Source: CAVQCA01 sp963710815
GTDB lineage: Bacteria > Pseudomonadota > Gammaproteobacteria > UBA9214
Direction of reading: 5' to 3'
Length of the DNA stretch: 64,000 nt
NCBI GenBank assembly: GCA_963710815.1
Contig: CAVQCA010000059.1
Span: forward strand, 16,461 to 80,460
Below, in pieces: positions 26,247 to 35,206 of this stretch. Both the position numbers and the translations under genes were made by a program. The stretch's first letter is position 1. Every line of letters begins with the position of its first letter. Below the pieces are notes generated by a model. The model was not told the origin of the DNA and made no database searches. It saw only the letters and a list, made by a program, of their open reading frames with translations.

Positions 26247-27062
26247 TCAGAAAATCGTTCCCTCGATGGGGGAGGAGGCGCTGGCGAAACGCTTGCGCGG
26301 GATGCGCCCGGCGCGGAACGCTTCGCGGCCGGCTTCGATGGCCTTCTTCATCGCCGCGGCCATGAGCACCGGATCGCTGGCGCCGGCGATCGCGGTGTTC
26401 ATCAGGACCCCGTCACACCCCAGCTCCATGGCGGTGGCGGCGTCCGAGGCGGTGCCCACGCCGGCATCCACCAGGATGGGCACGCCGGCGTTCTCGACGA
26501 TGGTCAGGATATTGTAGGGATTGCGGATGCCGAGCCCCGAACCGATCGGCGCGGCGAGCGGCATGACGGCCACACAGCCCATGTCTTCGAAACGCCTGGC
26601 CATGATCGGGTCGTCGTTGGTGTAGACCATGACCTGGAAGCCTTCACGGACCAGGATTTCGGCGGCCTTGATGGTCTCCACGACGTCGGGAAACAACGTC
26701 TTCTCATCCCCCAGCACTTCCAGCTTGACCAGTTCATGGCCGTCCAGCAGCTCCCGCGCGAGCCGGCAGGTGCGCACGGCGTCATCGGCCGTATAGCAGC
26801 CGGCGGTATTGGGCAGGAGCGTATACCGTTCGGGCGGGATGACATCGAGCAGGTTCGGCTCGCCCGGGCGTTGTCCGATATTGGAGCGGCGGATGGCCAC
26901 GGTGACGATTTCCGCGCCGCTCGCCTCGGTAGCGGCGCGGGTCTCCTCGAGATCCTTGTACTTGCCGGTGCCCACCAGCAGGCGGGACTGGTATTCAACG
27001 CCGGCGATCACCAGGGGATCACCGGTGGCTGGACGGGACTGTGGCTGCATGACTGTGGACAT
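26247..27062 (-). CDS. thiG: Thiazole synthase
   Basis: Forms the thiazole phosphate of thiamine from 1-deoxyxylulose 5-phosphate, dehydroglycine and ThiS thiocarboxylate. 271 residues, TIM barrel. Signatures: LLVGTGKYKDLEETRAATEA, EIVTVAIRRSNIG, LLPNTAGCYTADDAVRTCRLA, LVKLEVLGDEKTLFPD (Schiff-base Lys), GSGLGIRNPYNI, VPILVDAGVGTASDAATAME and GCDGVLMNTAIAGASDPVLMA. It directly follows thiS, whose product is its sulfur donor. Confidence 0.97.
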   Translation of the reverse strand: MSTVMQPQSRPATGDPLVIAGVEYQSRLLVGTGKYKDLEETRAATEASGAEIVTVAIRRSNIGQRPGEPNLLDVIPPERYTLLPNTAGCYTADDAVRTCRLARELLDGHELVKLEVLGDEKTLFPDVVETIKAAEILVREGFQVMVYTNDDPIMARRFEDMGCVAVMPLAAPIGSGLGIRNPYNILTIVENAGVPILVDAGVGTASDAATAMELGCDGVLMNTAIAGASDPVLMAAAMKKAIEAGREAFRAGRIPRKRFASASSPIEGTIF

Positions 27063-27123
27063 GATGGATTGACTCTTTGATACTGTGTTTCCGGCCAGGG
27101 CCGTAAGGGATCAGGGTAAGCGT

Positions 27124-27324
27124 TCAGCCGCCGCCGATGGCATGGACGATCTCGACCCTGTCACCCGGGTTCAGGCGATAGGTGTCGAAGCTGCTGCGGG
27201 GAACAATTGCCTCGTTTACTTCCAGGGCCAGACGTTTGCCGACCAGGTCCAGCGCGACGATCAGGTCGGCAGCGCTGATGTTGTCAGGGATATCCCGTGG
27301 GGAACCATTCACTATAATATTCAT
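27124..27324 (-). CDS. thiS: Sulfur carrier protein ThiS
   Basis: A 66-residue ubiquitin-like carrier that is adenylated and thiocarboxylated on its C-terminal glycine and donates sulfur to ThiG. It begins MNIIVNGSPRDIPDNISAAD and ends with the diagnostic VEIVHAIGGG. The ATG at 27324 gives the canonical N-terminus; a longer frame from 27351 adds nine residues. It lies 61 nt upstream of thiG, same strand, so one operon. Confidence 0.96.
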   Translation of the reverse strand: MNIIVNGSPRDIPDNISAADLIVALDLVGKRLALEVNEAIVPRSSFDTYRLNPGDRVEIVHAIGGG

Positions 27325-27547
27325 CGTATTGCTTTGAAAAACCGACGGCACATGGGTGCTATTCTACAATAATCAGAACTGCCGCGATCATTTCCATGGT
27401 AATTACCCGTTTTATCGAGCCTTGTCGTATACCTCCGCGACGGGCGGATAAGACGTGACATCACCGACCCGGCATGAATCTTATGGTGTATTTCGCCACA
27501 TTTCCCGTCCCGACCGGCAATGAACTGGAATTTTCCGGGATGTCCCT

Positions 27548-29383
27548 ATGACGCAATGGACGGAGGATATTATCTCGGCCGAGATTGCCGGGACCCTCGA
27601 CGGGCTGCTATATCAACGGGTACGGCGTACTCCGGACAGCATCGCTTACCGCGGTTATGATGCCGGGCGCAGGCTTTGGACGGAAGCCACCTGGAGGGAC
27701 GTGGGACGGGCCACCGCCCGCTGGCAGGCTGCCCTGGCGAGCGAGGAACTCCAGTCGGGAGAGCGGGTCGCCGTCCACCTGCGCAACAGCAAGGAATGGG
27801 TGTACTTCGATCAGGCCGCGCTGGCCTGCGCCCTGGTGGTGGTGCCCCTCTATACCGATGACCGTCCCGAGAACATCGCCTACATCCTGAAAGACTCCGC
27901 GGTCAGGGTGCTGCTGGTGCAGGATCTCGCCGGCTGGAATCGCCTGGCGCCGGCACTGAAGGATCATGAGGAACTGAAGCGGGTGCTGATTCTGAACGGG
28001 CCGAAGTCACCGCGGGAGGAACCCTGCGCCGATGAGCGGGTGCGTTTCGTGCGGGACTGGTTGCCCGACGAGGCCACTGCGCTGATGCGCCGCGACGGCG
28101 ATCCCCATGCGCTGGCCACCATCGTCTACACCTCCGGGACGACCGGCAGGTCCAAGGGCGTCATGCTGACACACTACAATCTGCTGTCGATCGCGCACGC
28201 CGCGCTCACCATGATCGATGTCTTTCAGGAGGACCTGTTTCTTTCCTTTCTGCCGCTTTCCCACACCCTGGAACGCACCGGCGGCTATTACCTGCCGATG
28301 ATGGCCGGCGCCACCGTGGCCTATGCCCGTTCCGTGCCGCAACTGGCCGAGGATCTGCTGACGATCCGGCCGACGGTGCTTATCGCCGTGCCGCGCATCT
28401 TCGAGCGCGTGTTTGTCCGCATCCAGGACCAGATGGACCGGCAGTCCGTGCTGGCGCGCGTGCTGTTCCGGCTCACCACCCGGGTCGGCTGGCATCGCTT
28501 CGAACGCCAGCAGCAGCGGGCCGGATGGCGGCCGAAGCTGCTCGCATGGCCGTTGATGAAGCGGCTGGTGGCGGACAAGGTCACCGCCAAACTGGGCGGG
28601 CGACTGCGCCTGTCGGTCAGTGGCGGCGCGGCCCTGCCGCTGCCGGTGGCAAAGACCTTCATCAGCCTGGGGGTGCCGATCCTGCAGGGCTACGGGCTCA
28701 CGGAGACCAGCCCCGTCATCAGCGTGAATCTGCCGCTGGATAACGATCCGGCCAGCGTGGGTGTGCCCCTGAACGGTGTCGAAGTGCGCATCGGTGATGA
28801 CGACGAACTGCTGGTGAAGACCCCGGGCCGAATGCTCGGCTACTGGAACAATCACGCCGCCACGGCCGGGGTCATCGATCCCGGCGGTTGGCTGCATACC
28901 GGCGATCAGGCGCGTCTCGACCACGGGCGCGTTTACATCACCGGCCGTCTCAAGGACATCCTGGTGCTGTCGAACGGCGAGAAGATCCCGCCCATGGACA
29001 TGGAGATGGCCATCTGCCTCGATCCGCTGATCGACCAGGCATTGATTGTCGGGGAGGGCAGGCCCTACCTGTCCGCGATCCTGGTGCCCAATCCCGACGG
29101 CTGGCTGGGGGTGGCGCGCCACTATGGCCTGGACGACTACTCGGATGCGAGCCTGGAAGACGAGAAATTGCGCAACCACTTCGTCAATGTGATCAAACAG
29201 CACCTGAGCGGCTTTCCCGGGTACGCCAAGGTGCGGCGGGTGATACTGGTGCGCGAGCCATGGACGGTGGACAACGGTTTGATGACACCCACGCTCAAGG
29301 TGAAACGCGCGCTGGTGCTGGCGAAATTCGCCGGGCGGATCGAAGCCCTGTACGGCGGCGGGCCGGGCGGGCGGGTTGCGTAA
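27548..29383 (+). CDS. Long-chain acyl-CoA synthetase (AMP-forming)
   Basis: ANL-superfamily ligase activating a fatty acid through an acyl-adenylate to the CoA thioester; 611 residues, FadD15-like. Motifs: A3 TIVYTSGTTGRSKGVMLTHYN at about 195-215; LSFLPLSHTLERTGGYYLP; A5 GYGLTETSPVISVN; A7 LHTGDQARLD; A8 RLKDILVLSNGEKIPP, followed by a C-terminal lid region with NGLMTPTLKVKRAL. It has no membrane helix but is probably membrane-associated. It is divergent from thiS and convergent with the DsrE-like gene. Exact chain length is not readable. Confidence 0.93.
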   Translation: MTQWTEDIISAEIAGTLDGLLYQRVRRTPDSIAYRGYDAGRRLWTEATWRDVGRATARWQAALASEELQSGERVAVHLRNSKEWVYFDQAALACALVVVPLYTDDRPENIAYILKDSAVRVLLVQDLAGWNRLAPALKDHEELKRVLILNGPKSPREEPCADERVRFVRDWLPDEATALMRRDGDPHALATIVYTSGTTGRSKGVMLTHYNLLSIAHAALTMIDVFQEDLFLSFLPLSHTLERTGGYYLPMMAGATVAYARSVPQLAEDLLTIRPTVLIAVPRIFERVFVRIQDQMDRQSVLARVLFRLTTRVGWHRFERQQQRAGWRPKLLAWPLMKRLVADKVTAKLGGRLRLSVSGGAALPLPVAKTFISLGVPILQGYGLTETSPVISVNLPLDNDPASVGVPLNGVEVRIGDDDELLVKTPGRMLGYWNNHAATAGVIDPGGWLHTGDQARLDHGRVYITGRLKDILVLSNGEKIPPMDMEMAICLDPLIDQALIVGEGRPYLSAILVPNPDGWLGVARHYGLDDYSDASLEDEKLRNHFVNVIKQHLSGFPGYAKVRRVILVREPWTVDNGLMTPTLKVKRALVLAKFAGRIEALYGGGPGGRVA

Positions 29384-29389
29384 CGATGC

Positions 29390-29875
29390 TTACCAGCTTA
29401 CATAGGCAAAGCCCTTTTCCTGCAGCTGCATAAGGTCGCCCACGCCGACCGGCACCACCTTCGCGTAGTCCACCAGGTCTTTCTTCGTCCAGTTCAGCGA
29501 CTGCATGGTATTGCCACAGGCGTGGAAGGATACGCCGTAGGCCGCCAGCGAACTGGCGCGCTGCTGCAATTCGTGCGGAATGGGACGCAGCGGGTGTTTG
29601 CCCAGCAGGTGCAGGCCGGGTCCGAACACGGCGAAGACGATCTCGACATCGTCGCCAAACTCGCGCAGCAACGCCCCTGCCGAGAACAGCACATGCTCCA
29701 GGTACTCCGGGTCGGCCTTGTTGCACTGGTAGACGATATGGTGCGCCGAGTCCTCGGCGAAATGGGTCTCGGTGTGATGCGCCTGCGCCTGCCGCAGTCC
29801 GAACAGCCCTCCCATCAGGGCGACGGATTTCAGAATGGTGCGGCGGGACTGGCTGAAGAATTTGCCGGTATCCAT
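29390..29875 (-). CDS. Exported DsrE-family protein
   Basis: 161 residues. A twin-arginine-type leader (SQSRRTILKSVALMGGLFGL) with cleavage near QAQA suggests Tat export. The mature part is a DsrE/DsrF-like fold: HHIVYQCNKADPEYLEHVLF, VEIVFAVFGPGLHLL, and the conserved cysteine in SFHACGNTMQSL. DsrE-type cysteines carry sulfane sulfur in sulfur relay. A periplasmic form suggests handling of sulfur near the membrane, in line with the sulfur-globule-like gene. The stop lies 6 nt from the convergent acyl-CoA synthetase stop. Confidence 0.87.
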   Translation of the reverse strand: MDTGKFFSQSRRTILKSVALMGGLFGLRQAQAHHTETHFAEDSAHHIVYQCNKADPEYLEHVLFSAGALLREFGDDVEIVFAVFGPGLHLLGKHPLRPIPHELQQRASSLAAYGVSFHACGNTMQSLNWTKKDLVDYAKVVPVGVGDLMQLQEKGFAYVSW

Positions 29876-29940
29876 CGGGATGTCTCCTCCAGAGGTTGTC
29901 TGTCGTTATTATTTGGCGTTTGTGCACAGCAAATCAAATT

Positions 29941-30023
29941 CACCGCCAAGACGCGAAGCACGCAGAGTCGCTGACTTGTTTGATAAACCAGGTTTATTCG
30001 CGAACTTTGCGTCTTTGCGGCGC
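29941..30023. repeat. Inverted-repeat element, family B, copy 2
   Basis: Left arm CACCGCCAAGACGCGAAGC from 29941 and right arm TTTGCGTCTTTGCGGCGC ending near 30023 are imperfect reverse complements. Related to the arms at 5472-5643. Confidence 0.6.
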
Positions 30024-30110
30024 ATGCGGTTATAAAGCATCCTGCGTCTGGCGCATGACGGCTGGTTGTCCGGGCCGGTCTCGCTGCGCCCGGGCGCAAC
30101 AGGAGAGGCT

Positions 30111-30485
30111 ATGGTAAATCATAATCAGCAAGGTATCGGTCGAATCTGGCGCGCCACCCTCTATTCACTCGCCGGCATACGCGCCGCCTGGAAACACGAG
30201 GCCGCCTTCCGCCAGGAAGTATTGCTCACGCTGGTCCTGGCACCCGCCGCCTTCTGGCTCGGAGGCAGCACCGTCGAACGGCTCATGCTCATCGGCAGTT
30301 GCCTGCTCGTGCTCATCACCGAACTCCTGAACTCTGCCGTCGAGGCGGCCATCGATCGCATCAGCGATGATAAACACCTGCTTTCCGCACGCGCCAAGGA
30401 CCTGGGATCCGCGGCCGTCTTCATCAGCCTCTGGCTGGCAGGGATCACCTGGGCACTCATCGGCTACGATCGCCTTTTTGGTTAG
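30111..30485 (+). CDS. dgkA: Diacylglycerol kinase
   Basis: Small inner-membrane kinase that phosphorylates diacylglycerol released during membrane-derived oligosaccharide or LPS modification. 124 residues, three membrane helices, trimeric family. Conserved elements: RATLYSLAGIRAAWKHEAAFRQE, then ELLNSAVEAAIDRIS (catalytic/Mg site) and HLLSARAKDLGSAAVF. ATG 30111 has AGGAGAG just upstream. It stands alone, divergent from the DsrE-like gene. Confidence 0.95.
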   Translation: MVNHNQQGIGRIWRATLYSLAGIRAAWKHEAAFRQEVLLTLVLAPAAFWLGGSTVERLMLIGSCLLVLITELLNSAVEAAIDRISDDKHLLSARAKDLGSAAVFISLWLAGITWALIGYDRLFG

Positions 30486-30576
30486 GCCGGCGGTGCGACA
30501 AGGGCAAAACTCAACACCGCCAGTAACGCCGCCCCGATGTGCTCTGCATCCTGAAGAGGCTAACCATAAATCAATA

Positions 30577-30641
30577 GCCACGGAAGCACACGGTAAACAC
30601 GGAAAGATCTTGTTTGTGTTTATTCCGTGTAATTCCGTGGC
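30577..30641. repeat. Dispersed inverted-repeat element, family A, copy 3
   Basis: GCCACGGAAGCACACGG at 30577 pairs with TTCCGTGTAATTCCGTGGC ending at 30641, giving a hairpin in the spacer between convergent dgkA and the J-domain gene. Confidence 0.75.
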
Positions 30642-30706
30642 CAATCACAGAATTTCATTAAAAAGCAGTCGCCAGGCAAGAACCGCTGAACAAAATCAAT
30701 GCCAGT

Positions 30707-31834
30707 TTATCTGAACATGTTGATGAAGAGCTCGTCAGCCATGTTTGGCGGCAGTTCGTAGGTTTTCAGCCAGCGTTTGACGTGACGAACATCTTTGAAT
30801 CGATCGAGGTCATTCTGGATTTCAATAATCGAGAATTCCAGCCGTTTTTTATCAGTCCTAAGGGTGGAAAAGAGCTTTTTGGGCGTGAGTGATTCAAATG
30901 GCATGAATCCTCCGGCAGCTTTCATATGCAGCTCAATCTCATCGATTTCCTGTTTTAGTTCCTGCGACTGGCGCTGCAGAATCTTATTGAAGTATTTAAG
31001 GCGGTCTTCGCCGATCGAGTCAATTTCGGCCTGGTTGATCTGTTCCACAGTCAGTTGCAGCTCGAGTAATTGCAGCAAGTCTCTGTTTTTATAAGCGACG
31101 GTGATTTGTTTCATTAAATCGGTTTTGCGCCGGTGCTGTTCCGGGTCGCGTTCCCTATCCGGATGTAGCGCACCAACCAGTTGCCGATAGACTGCCTGAA
31201 TTGACTGGCTGATTCTGCTCTCTTCTTCTTTTTCGCGCTCCTCTTTAGCCAGTTGGCGAGCTGTCTTCTTGCGCTTGTGGTGCTTCGCCTTAGCCTTGCA
31301 TTGCTGCTCGTCCAGTATGGTGCCCAGTCTTTCCGCCGTGCCATAGGGGTCATCCATGTCCAGCTTGACGTCACTCAGATCAAGATCAAACTCCGATTCC
31401 AGCATCGCGCGAAGTACATCCCCGCCCATGGTCTTGTTCAATTCCTGCTGATCATCAAAATCGATGTCGCTGTGGCGGTTTGCGATGGTTTTCAGGTCGT
31501 CCCGCCCGTGATTGTTAATCAGCTCTTCGCAGATATTCAAAATGATATGACTGACTTTTTCCCGCTGCAGTCGCGAAAAACACTTGTTGCGGTAGTGGCG
31601 ATCAAGCAGTGTGACCATTTTTGCCTGGAAACCGGCATAGCTTTCGCGAAGCGGCTGGAAGGTCCTGATGACCTCTTCCTGGTAGAACGGCATGATTTCC
31701 TGCCATTCCGCGAGCCGTTTACGTTGGCGGTCGAGCCTGTTTATCAGGGTGTTGAACTTTTTCTGCGCTGGAGTGATGCTGTCCGATTTCCTGGTCGTGT
31801 TGATCCGCAGCGATTGTGGGCCGTTGGTTACCAT
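30707..31834 (-). CDS. J-domain-containing protein, unknown function
   Basis: 375 residues, highly charged and mostly helical. A degenerate DnaJ domain lies in the C-terminal half: VYRQLVGALHPDRERDPEQH has the HPD tripeptide, followed by MKQITVAYKNRDLLQLLELQ. The flanking regions look like coiled coils (KTARQLAKEEREKEEESR; QRQSQELKQEIDEIELHMK). HPD proteins stimulate Hsp70 ATPase, so this may recruit DnaK to a specific client. It has neither the G/F region nor zinc fingers of DnaJ. Upstream is a decayed LysR gene. The family is known as an unnamed J-domain type in gammaproteobacteria. Confidence 0.8.
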   Translation of the reverse strand: MVTNGPQSLRINTTRKSDSITPAQKKFNTLINRLDRQRKRLAEWQEIMPFYQEEVIRTFQPLRESYAGFQAKMVTLLDRHYRNKCFSRLQREKVSHIILNICEELINNHGRDDLKTIANRHSDIDFDDQQELNKTMGGDVLRAMLESEFDLDLSDVKLDMDDPYGTAERLGTILDEQQCKAKAKHHKRKKTARQLAKEEREKEEESRISQSIQAVYRQLVGALHPDRERDPEQHRRKTDLMKQITVAYKNRDLLQLLELQLTVEQINQAEIDSIGEDRLKYFNKILQRQSQELKQEIDEIELHMKAAGGFMPFESLTPKKLFSTLRTDKKRLEFSIIEIQNDLDRFKDVRHVKRWLKTYELPPNMADELFINMFR

Positions 31835-31945
31835 AAGAGACGTTTGGATATCATGGACATGTAAAATCGTGGCGAACGTACTATTTCACATGTCGCGGTT
31901 GTTTGACAACATTGACAATCCAGGTCTTTGTTACCAGGAGAATAT

Positions 31946-32327
31946 TACGAATTCCCCATGCACGGCAGAAAGCGCATACGGTGCTCTGTGGCGTTTGTGG
32001 AGGGAAGTACCGGTGCCAATCGCCGCTGGCCGAAAGACATCGGTCCAACATTCCGCAATTGGCCGGTTAATTGACCAGTAACTTCACCGACCTGTTGCTC
32101 GACGCTTCTTAGTTCGCCCATGAGTCTGCTGACCTCGCGAAAATAGAGATCGCCTGCTTCCGTCAGCTGAACCTTTCGCGTTGTGCGTTGCAGCAGCCTG
32201 ACACCATGCGTTGCTCAAGGTTCTTGATGCGACGACTAATAGCGGCTGGTGTAGTGTCCAGTCGCTTCGCTGCGGCGCTGAATCCCTGCTCTTCTACCAT
32301 TGTCAAAAAAACGTCACGCTCAACCAT
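31946..32327 (-). pseudogene. LysR-family regulator remnant
   Basis: From ATG 32327: MVERDVFLTMVEEQGFSAAA and KRLDTTPAAISRRIKNLEQR, a clear LysR winged-HTH. A one-base loss then shifts the frame, which resumes as GVRLLQRTTRKVQLTEAGDL and GQRRLAPVLP before a stop at 31946. The co-inducer domain is missing. It is divergent from a pirin gene, a pairing common for LysR regulators, so it probably once controlled it. Confidence 0.85.
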
Positions 32328-32520
32328 CGTGCTATCACCTTCGGCAGAGGCGTTCCTAGAGAATGTCTGGTCACTGTTTAACAGTACGACTTACGAACGA
32401 TTCAAGCATCACTCAAAGATTGTTGCACAAGTCGTAAAAGTCCTTTGAAACTGACGCCATGGATAATACCTGATAATGCTGCTAGGTTTTGTTCACGGAA
32501 TAAGCGACAGGAGGATGAGC

Positions 32521-33219
32521 ATGTTTGCACTGCGACGGGCAGAAGAACGTGGCCATGCCAACCACGGCTGGCTCAACAGTTATCACACGTTTTCATTTGC
32601 CAGCTATTACGACCCCAAGCATATGGGCTTTTCGAATCTGCGTGTGATCAATGACGATACGGTCGTTCCCAGAGGCGGGTTCGGCACTCATGGTCACAGG
32701 GATATGGAGATCATCAGCTATGTGCTGGAGGGCGCATTGGAGCACAAGGATAGCATGGGCAATGGTTCAGTGATTCGCCCGGGGGACGTGCAGCGCATGA
32801 GTGCCGGTACGGGTGTCACGCACAGCGAGTTCAACGCGTCTGATTCTGAGCCTGTGCATTTTCTGCAAATCTGGGTGTTGCCCGAGAAAGAAGGACTAAC
32901 GCCGAGCTACGAACAGAAGCTCTTTTCAGAAGAAGAGAAGTGCGGGCGTTTGCGACTGATCGGCTCGCGCGACGGGCGTGAAGGCTCAGTGACGATCCAC
33001 CAGGATGTTGATCTATACGCTTCTCTGCTCAGAGACAGGGACAGCATCAGCCATACTCTTGCTGGGGACCGCAAAGGCTGGGTCCATGTAGCACGGGGCA
33101 ACATCCTGCTGAATTGTGAGCAACTCCATGCCGGTGACGGCGTCGCGATTGACGGTCCCGCAGCTGTCACACTTAGCAGTTCGTCGGAAGGCGAGGTTCT
33201 GATGTTTGACATGGGCTGA
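32521..33219 (+). CDS. Pirin-family protein (YhhW-like)
   Basis: A 232-residue bicupin. The N-terminal cupin has the metal ligands GTHGHRDMEIISYVLEGALEH, with His-x-His and Glu, then GDVQRMSAGTGVTHSEFN. YhhW-type pirins bind Fe or similar and can show quercetin 2,3-dioxygenase activity, but the physiological role is unsettled. ATG 32521 is chosen because AGGAGG lies 7 nt upstream; the ATG at 32515 would sit on the ribosome site. Its probable LysR regulator on the other strand is broken. Confidence 0.93.
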   Translation: MFALRRAEERGHANHGWLNSYHTFSFASYYDPKHMGFSNLRVINDDTVVPRGGFGTHGHRDMEIISYVLEGALEHKDSMGNGSVIRPGDVQRMSAGTGVTHSEFNASDSEPVHFLQIWVLPEKEGLTPSYEQKLFSEEEKCGRLRLIGSRDGREGSVTIHQDVDLYASLLRDRDSISHTLAGDRKGWVHVARGNILLNCEQLHAGDGVAIDGPAAVTLSSSSEGEVLMFDMG

Positions 33220-33732
33220 TCAGAGGAGCAAGCGGTAAAGATCAAATTGGAAGGTGTTGTTGAACCAGTACGCTGACGCTTTCCCGAATCGAAAGCCGTC
33301 AATGAGGTAGGCGTGTTCGCTAACCAGAACACGGTCTGTCAGCCGACAACACCAAAGTGGCGGCACACAGTGGAGCGGTTAAAGACGTACTTTCCAAAAT
33401 GGAATAGTTAGGTGATGTTTGATAATGCTACTACGGGAACCGAACGCTTCACTGCATTGATGGATGAATATCTACCGCAATGGCGACATCTGAGGAAGCT
33501 GCTGAATACGGCACCGCTCGGACATGAAACTTGGAACTATTGAGTTGTGGAGATCGGCCCGTGAAACAACAGAAGGCATCAGACTTGCCATCCCTTATGT
33601 CAGGCTTAGGGAGACATCAAATTTGATACGGTGCACCTCATCGCCGAGACCGGCGTGGATCGCGGGCTTGAACAGCAGCCTGACCAAGGATATACATGCA
33701 ATCGATTTGTCGATGAGGTTTCGAGCTAAGCT
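33220..33732. other. Decayed accessory region
   Basis: About 500 bases with short fragments only. One resembles the end of a YgjP-type metallopeptidase (33415-33543). Others, such as the plus-strand stretch encoding HLIAETGVDRGLEQQPDQG near 33640, look like gene ends that I cannot name. Confidence 0.5.
33415..33543 (+). pseudogene. C-terminal remnant of a YgjP-like metallopeptidase (DUF45)
   Basis: A 42-codon frame ends ERFTALMDEYLPQWRHLRKL and LNTAPLGHETWNY. The pattern of a helix ending in P-x-W-x-x-R-x-x-L is typical of the C-terminus of YgjP/DUF45 zinc hydrolases. The catalytic HExxH part is absent. Moderate support, from pattern only. Confidence 0.45.
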
Positions 33733-34494
33733 ATGTGTCAACTGTTAGGGATGAACTGCAACATCCCCACCGATATTTGTTTTTCATTTACCGGCTTCCA
33801 GAAGCGCGGCGGCGACACCGACGTGCATGCCGACGGCTGGGGCATCGCGTTCTTCGAGGGCAAGGGGGTGCGGTTATTCCTCGATCCGCAGCCTTCGGCA
33901 CAATCTCCGGTCGCCGAACTGGTGCGCCACTACCCGATCCGTTCACTCAACGTGATCGCTCACATCCGCAAGGCGACGCAGGGTATCGTGTCGCTGGAGA
34001 ACACCCACCCCTTCCAGCGCGAGCTATGGGGTAAATACTGGGTGTATGCGCACAACGGCGACCTGCCGAAGTTCCAGCCCGAACTCGACGGCAGCTTTCT
34101 GCCGGTCGGTAACACTGACAGTGAACACATTTTCTGCTGGCTGTTGCAAAGCCTGCGCCAACAGTTCGGTGATGCGCCGCCGACACGCGACGAGCTGTTC
34201 ACCGCGCTACACGAACTGATTTGCCCGCTTTCCTGTGTAGGTATTGTCAATTTCCTGCTGTGCAACGGCGATTGCCTGTTTGCGCACTGTTCCACCGAAC
34301 TGAGCTACATCGTGCGGCGCGCGCCGTTTAAGACGGCGCACCTGAAGGACGAAGACCTGATGGTGGATTTCAGTGAAGTGACCACGCCGAATGACCGCGT
34401 GGCGGTAGTCGCCACCCAGCCGCTCACCGACAATGAGGATTGGGTCCCATGGCGCCCGGCTCGCTGTGGCTGTTCCACGACGGCGAGGTGGTGA
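33733..34494 (+). pseudogene. YafJ-type class II glutamine amidotransferase, C-terminus frameshifted
   Basis: Begins MCQLLGMNCNIPTDICFSFT, with Cys2 as the N-terminal nucleophile of class II amidotransferases. Then DVHADGWGIAFFEGKG, VIAHIRKATQGIVSLENTHPF, YAHNGDLP and GNTDSEHIFCWLL follow, all matching E. coli YafJ (255 residues). After TQPLTDNEDWV the frame changes: GTCCCATGG here stands for GTCACCATGG in the duplicate at 36098, so one base is missing and the product ends with unrelated residues after 253 codons. Most of the enzyme is intact, so it may still fold. The last 125 bp are duplicated 1.6 kb downstream. Confidence 0.88.
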
Positions 34495-34512
34495 GCCACC
34501 GCGCCACACAGC
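34388..34512 (+). repeat. Direct repeat, copy 1 (yafJ 3' end)
   Basis: 125 bp matching 36098-36223 with one 1-base indel and a few substitutions. It brackets the 34513-36097 insert. Confidence 0.95.
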
Positions 34513-34663
34513 CGAGCCCGATAAAATCGTTATCAGGGGTTTGAATATTATCATTGTGCCCCATCTGTGTGGCATTGGAAAATTGAAAGGAATTCCATGA
34601 GCACCCCTGCATACCCGGTCCTTTAGCATTTTATTATCTGACTATCAGATCCGTCTGACAGGC

Positions 34664-35206
34664 TTAAATACCATTTGGAATTTTGGACGCCATCATTCTT
34701 TTTCGGGATAGTTTGCGCCCATCTACGATAAATGTACCATCACCGACGGCGTGAACAGTTCGTTTCTCTTTGCGCGAGGTGTCAAAGTATGCCGCAACGG
34801 CTTCGAGAACGACAATGTTGTGTTTTTTGACGATGTCGATGACGTTACACTCGATATTAGCGAGGCATTCTTTTATCAATGGCGCTTTTACTATTTTACC
34901 TTTTACGGGAGTGAGCTTGAATTTGACAAATTTGTCTGTATTGGCACCGGAGCATGTTCCTATTCCAACGACTTTATCAAGTATGTCAACCGTGGGGATT
35001 GAAATAACGCACTCCTTTGTTTTCCGAAGAGCCGTAAAAGAATAATTCCATTCTCCAGTGGTTATGGCAAAGACCGGTGTGAAATCCAAAACCATTGTCC
35101 ATGAAATCGTCATGATGTTGTACTTCTTTCCGTCACTCGTTGTAACAAGGACAACGGGCCCCGATTCCATCAATGTGAAAGCTTTGCTAATTTTCAACTT
35201 TTTCAT
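34664..35206 (-). CDS. Flavin-reductase-like FMN-binding protein
   Basis: 180 residues of the flavin reductase/split-barrel (DIM6/NTAB-like) family: SGPVVLVTTSDGKKYNIMTI, the GEWNYSFTALRKTKECVISI region and GIGTCSGANTDKFVKF, which line the FMN site. Members reduce flavin or act as flavoprotein oxidoreductases; the partner is unknown. Lysine-rich and AT-rich compared with the neighbours, so recently acquired. It lies inside the insert framed by the yafJ repeats, with a near-palindrome upstream at 35232-35251. Confidence 0.85.
   Translation of the reverse strand: MKKLKISKAFTLMESGPVVLVTTSDGKKYNIMTISWTMVLDFTPVFAITTGEWNYSFTALRKTKECVISIPTVDILDKVVGIGTCSGANTDKFVKFKLTPVKGKIVKAPLIKECLANIECNVIDIVKKHNIVVLEAVAAYFDTSRKEKRTVHAVGDGTFIVDGRKLSRKRMMASKIPNGI

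Noticed and set aside
27325..27547. Thiamine riboswitch upstream of thiS
   Set aside because: No THI-box sequence such as the conserved CTGAGA core is visible.
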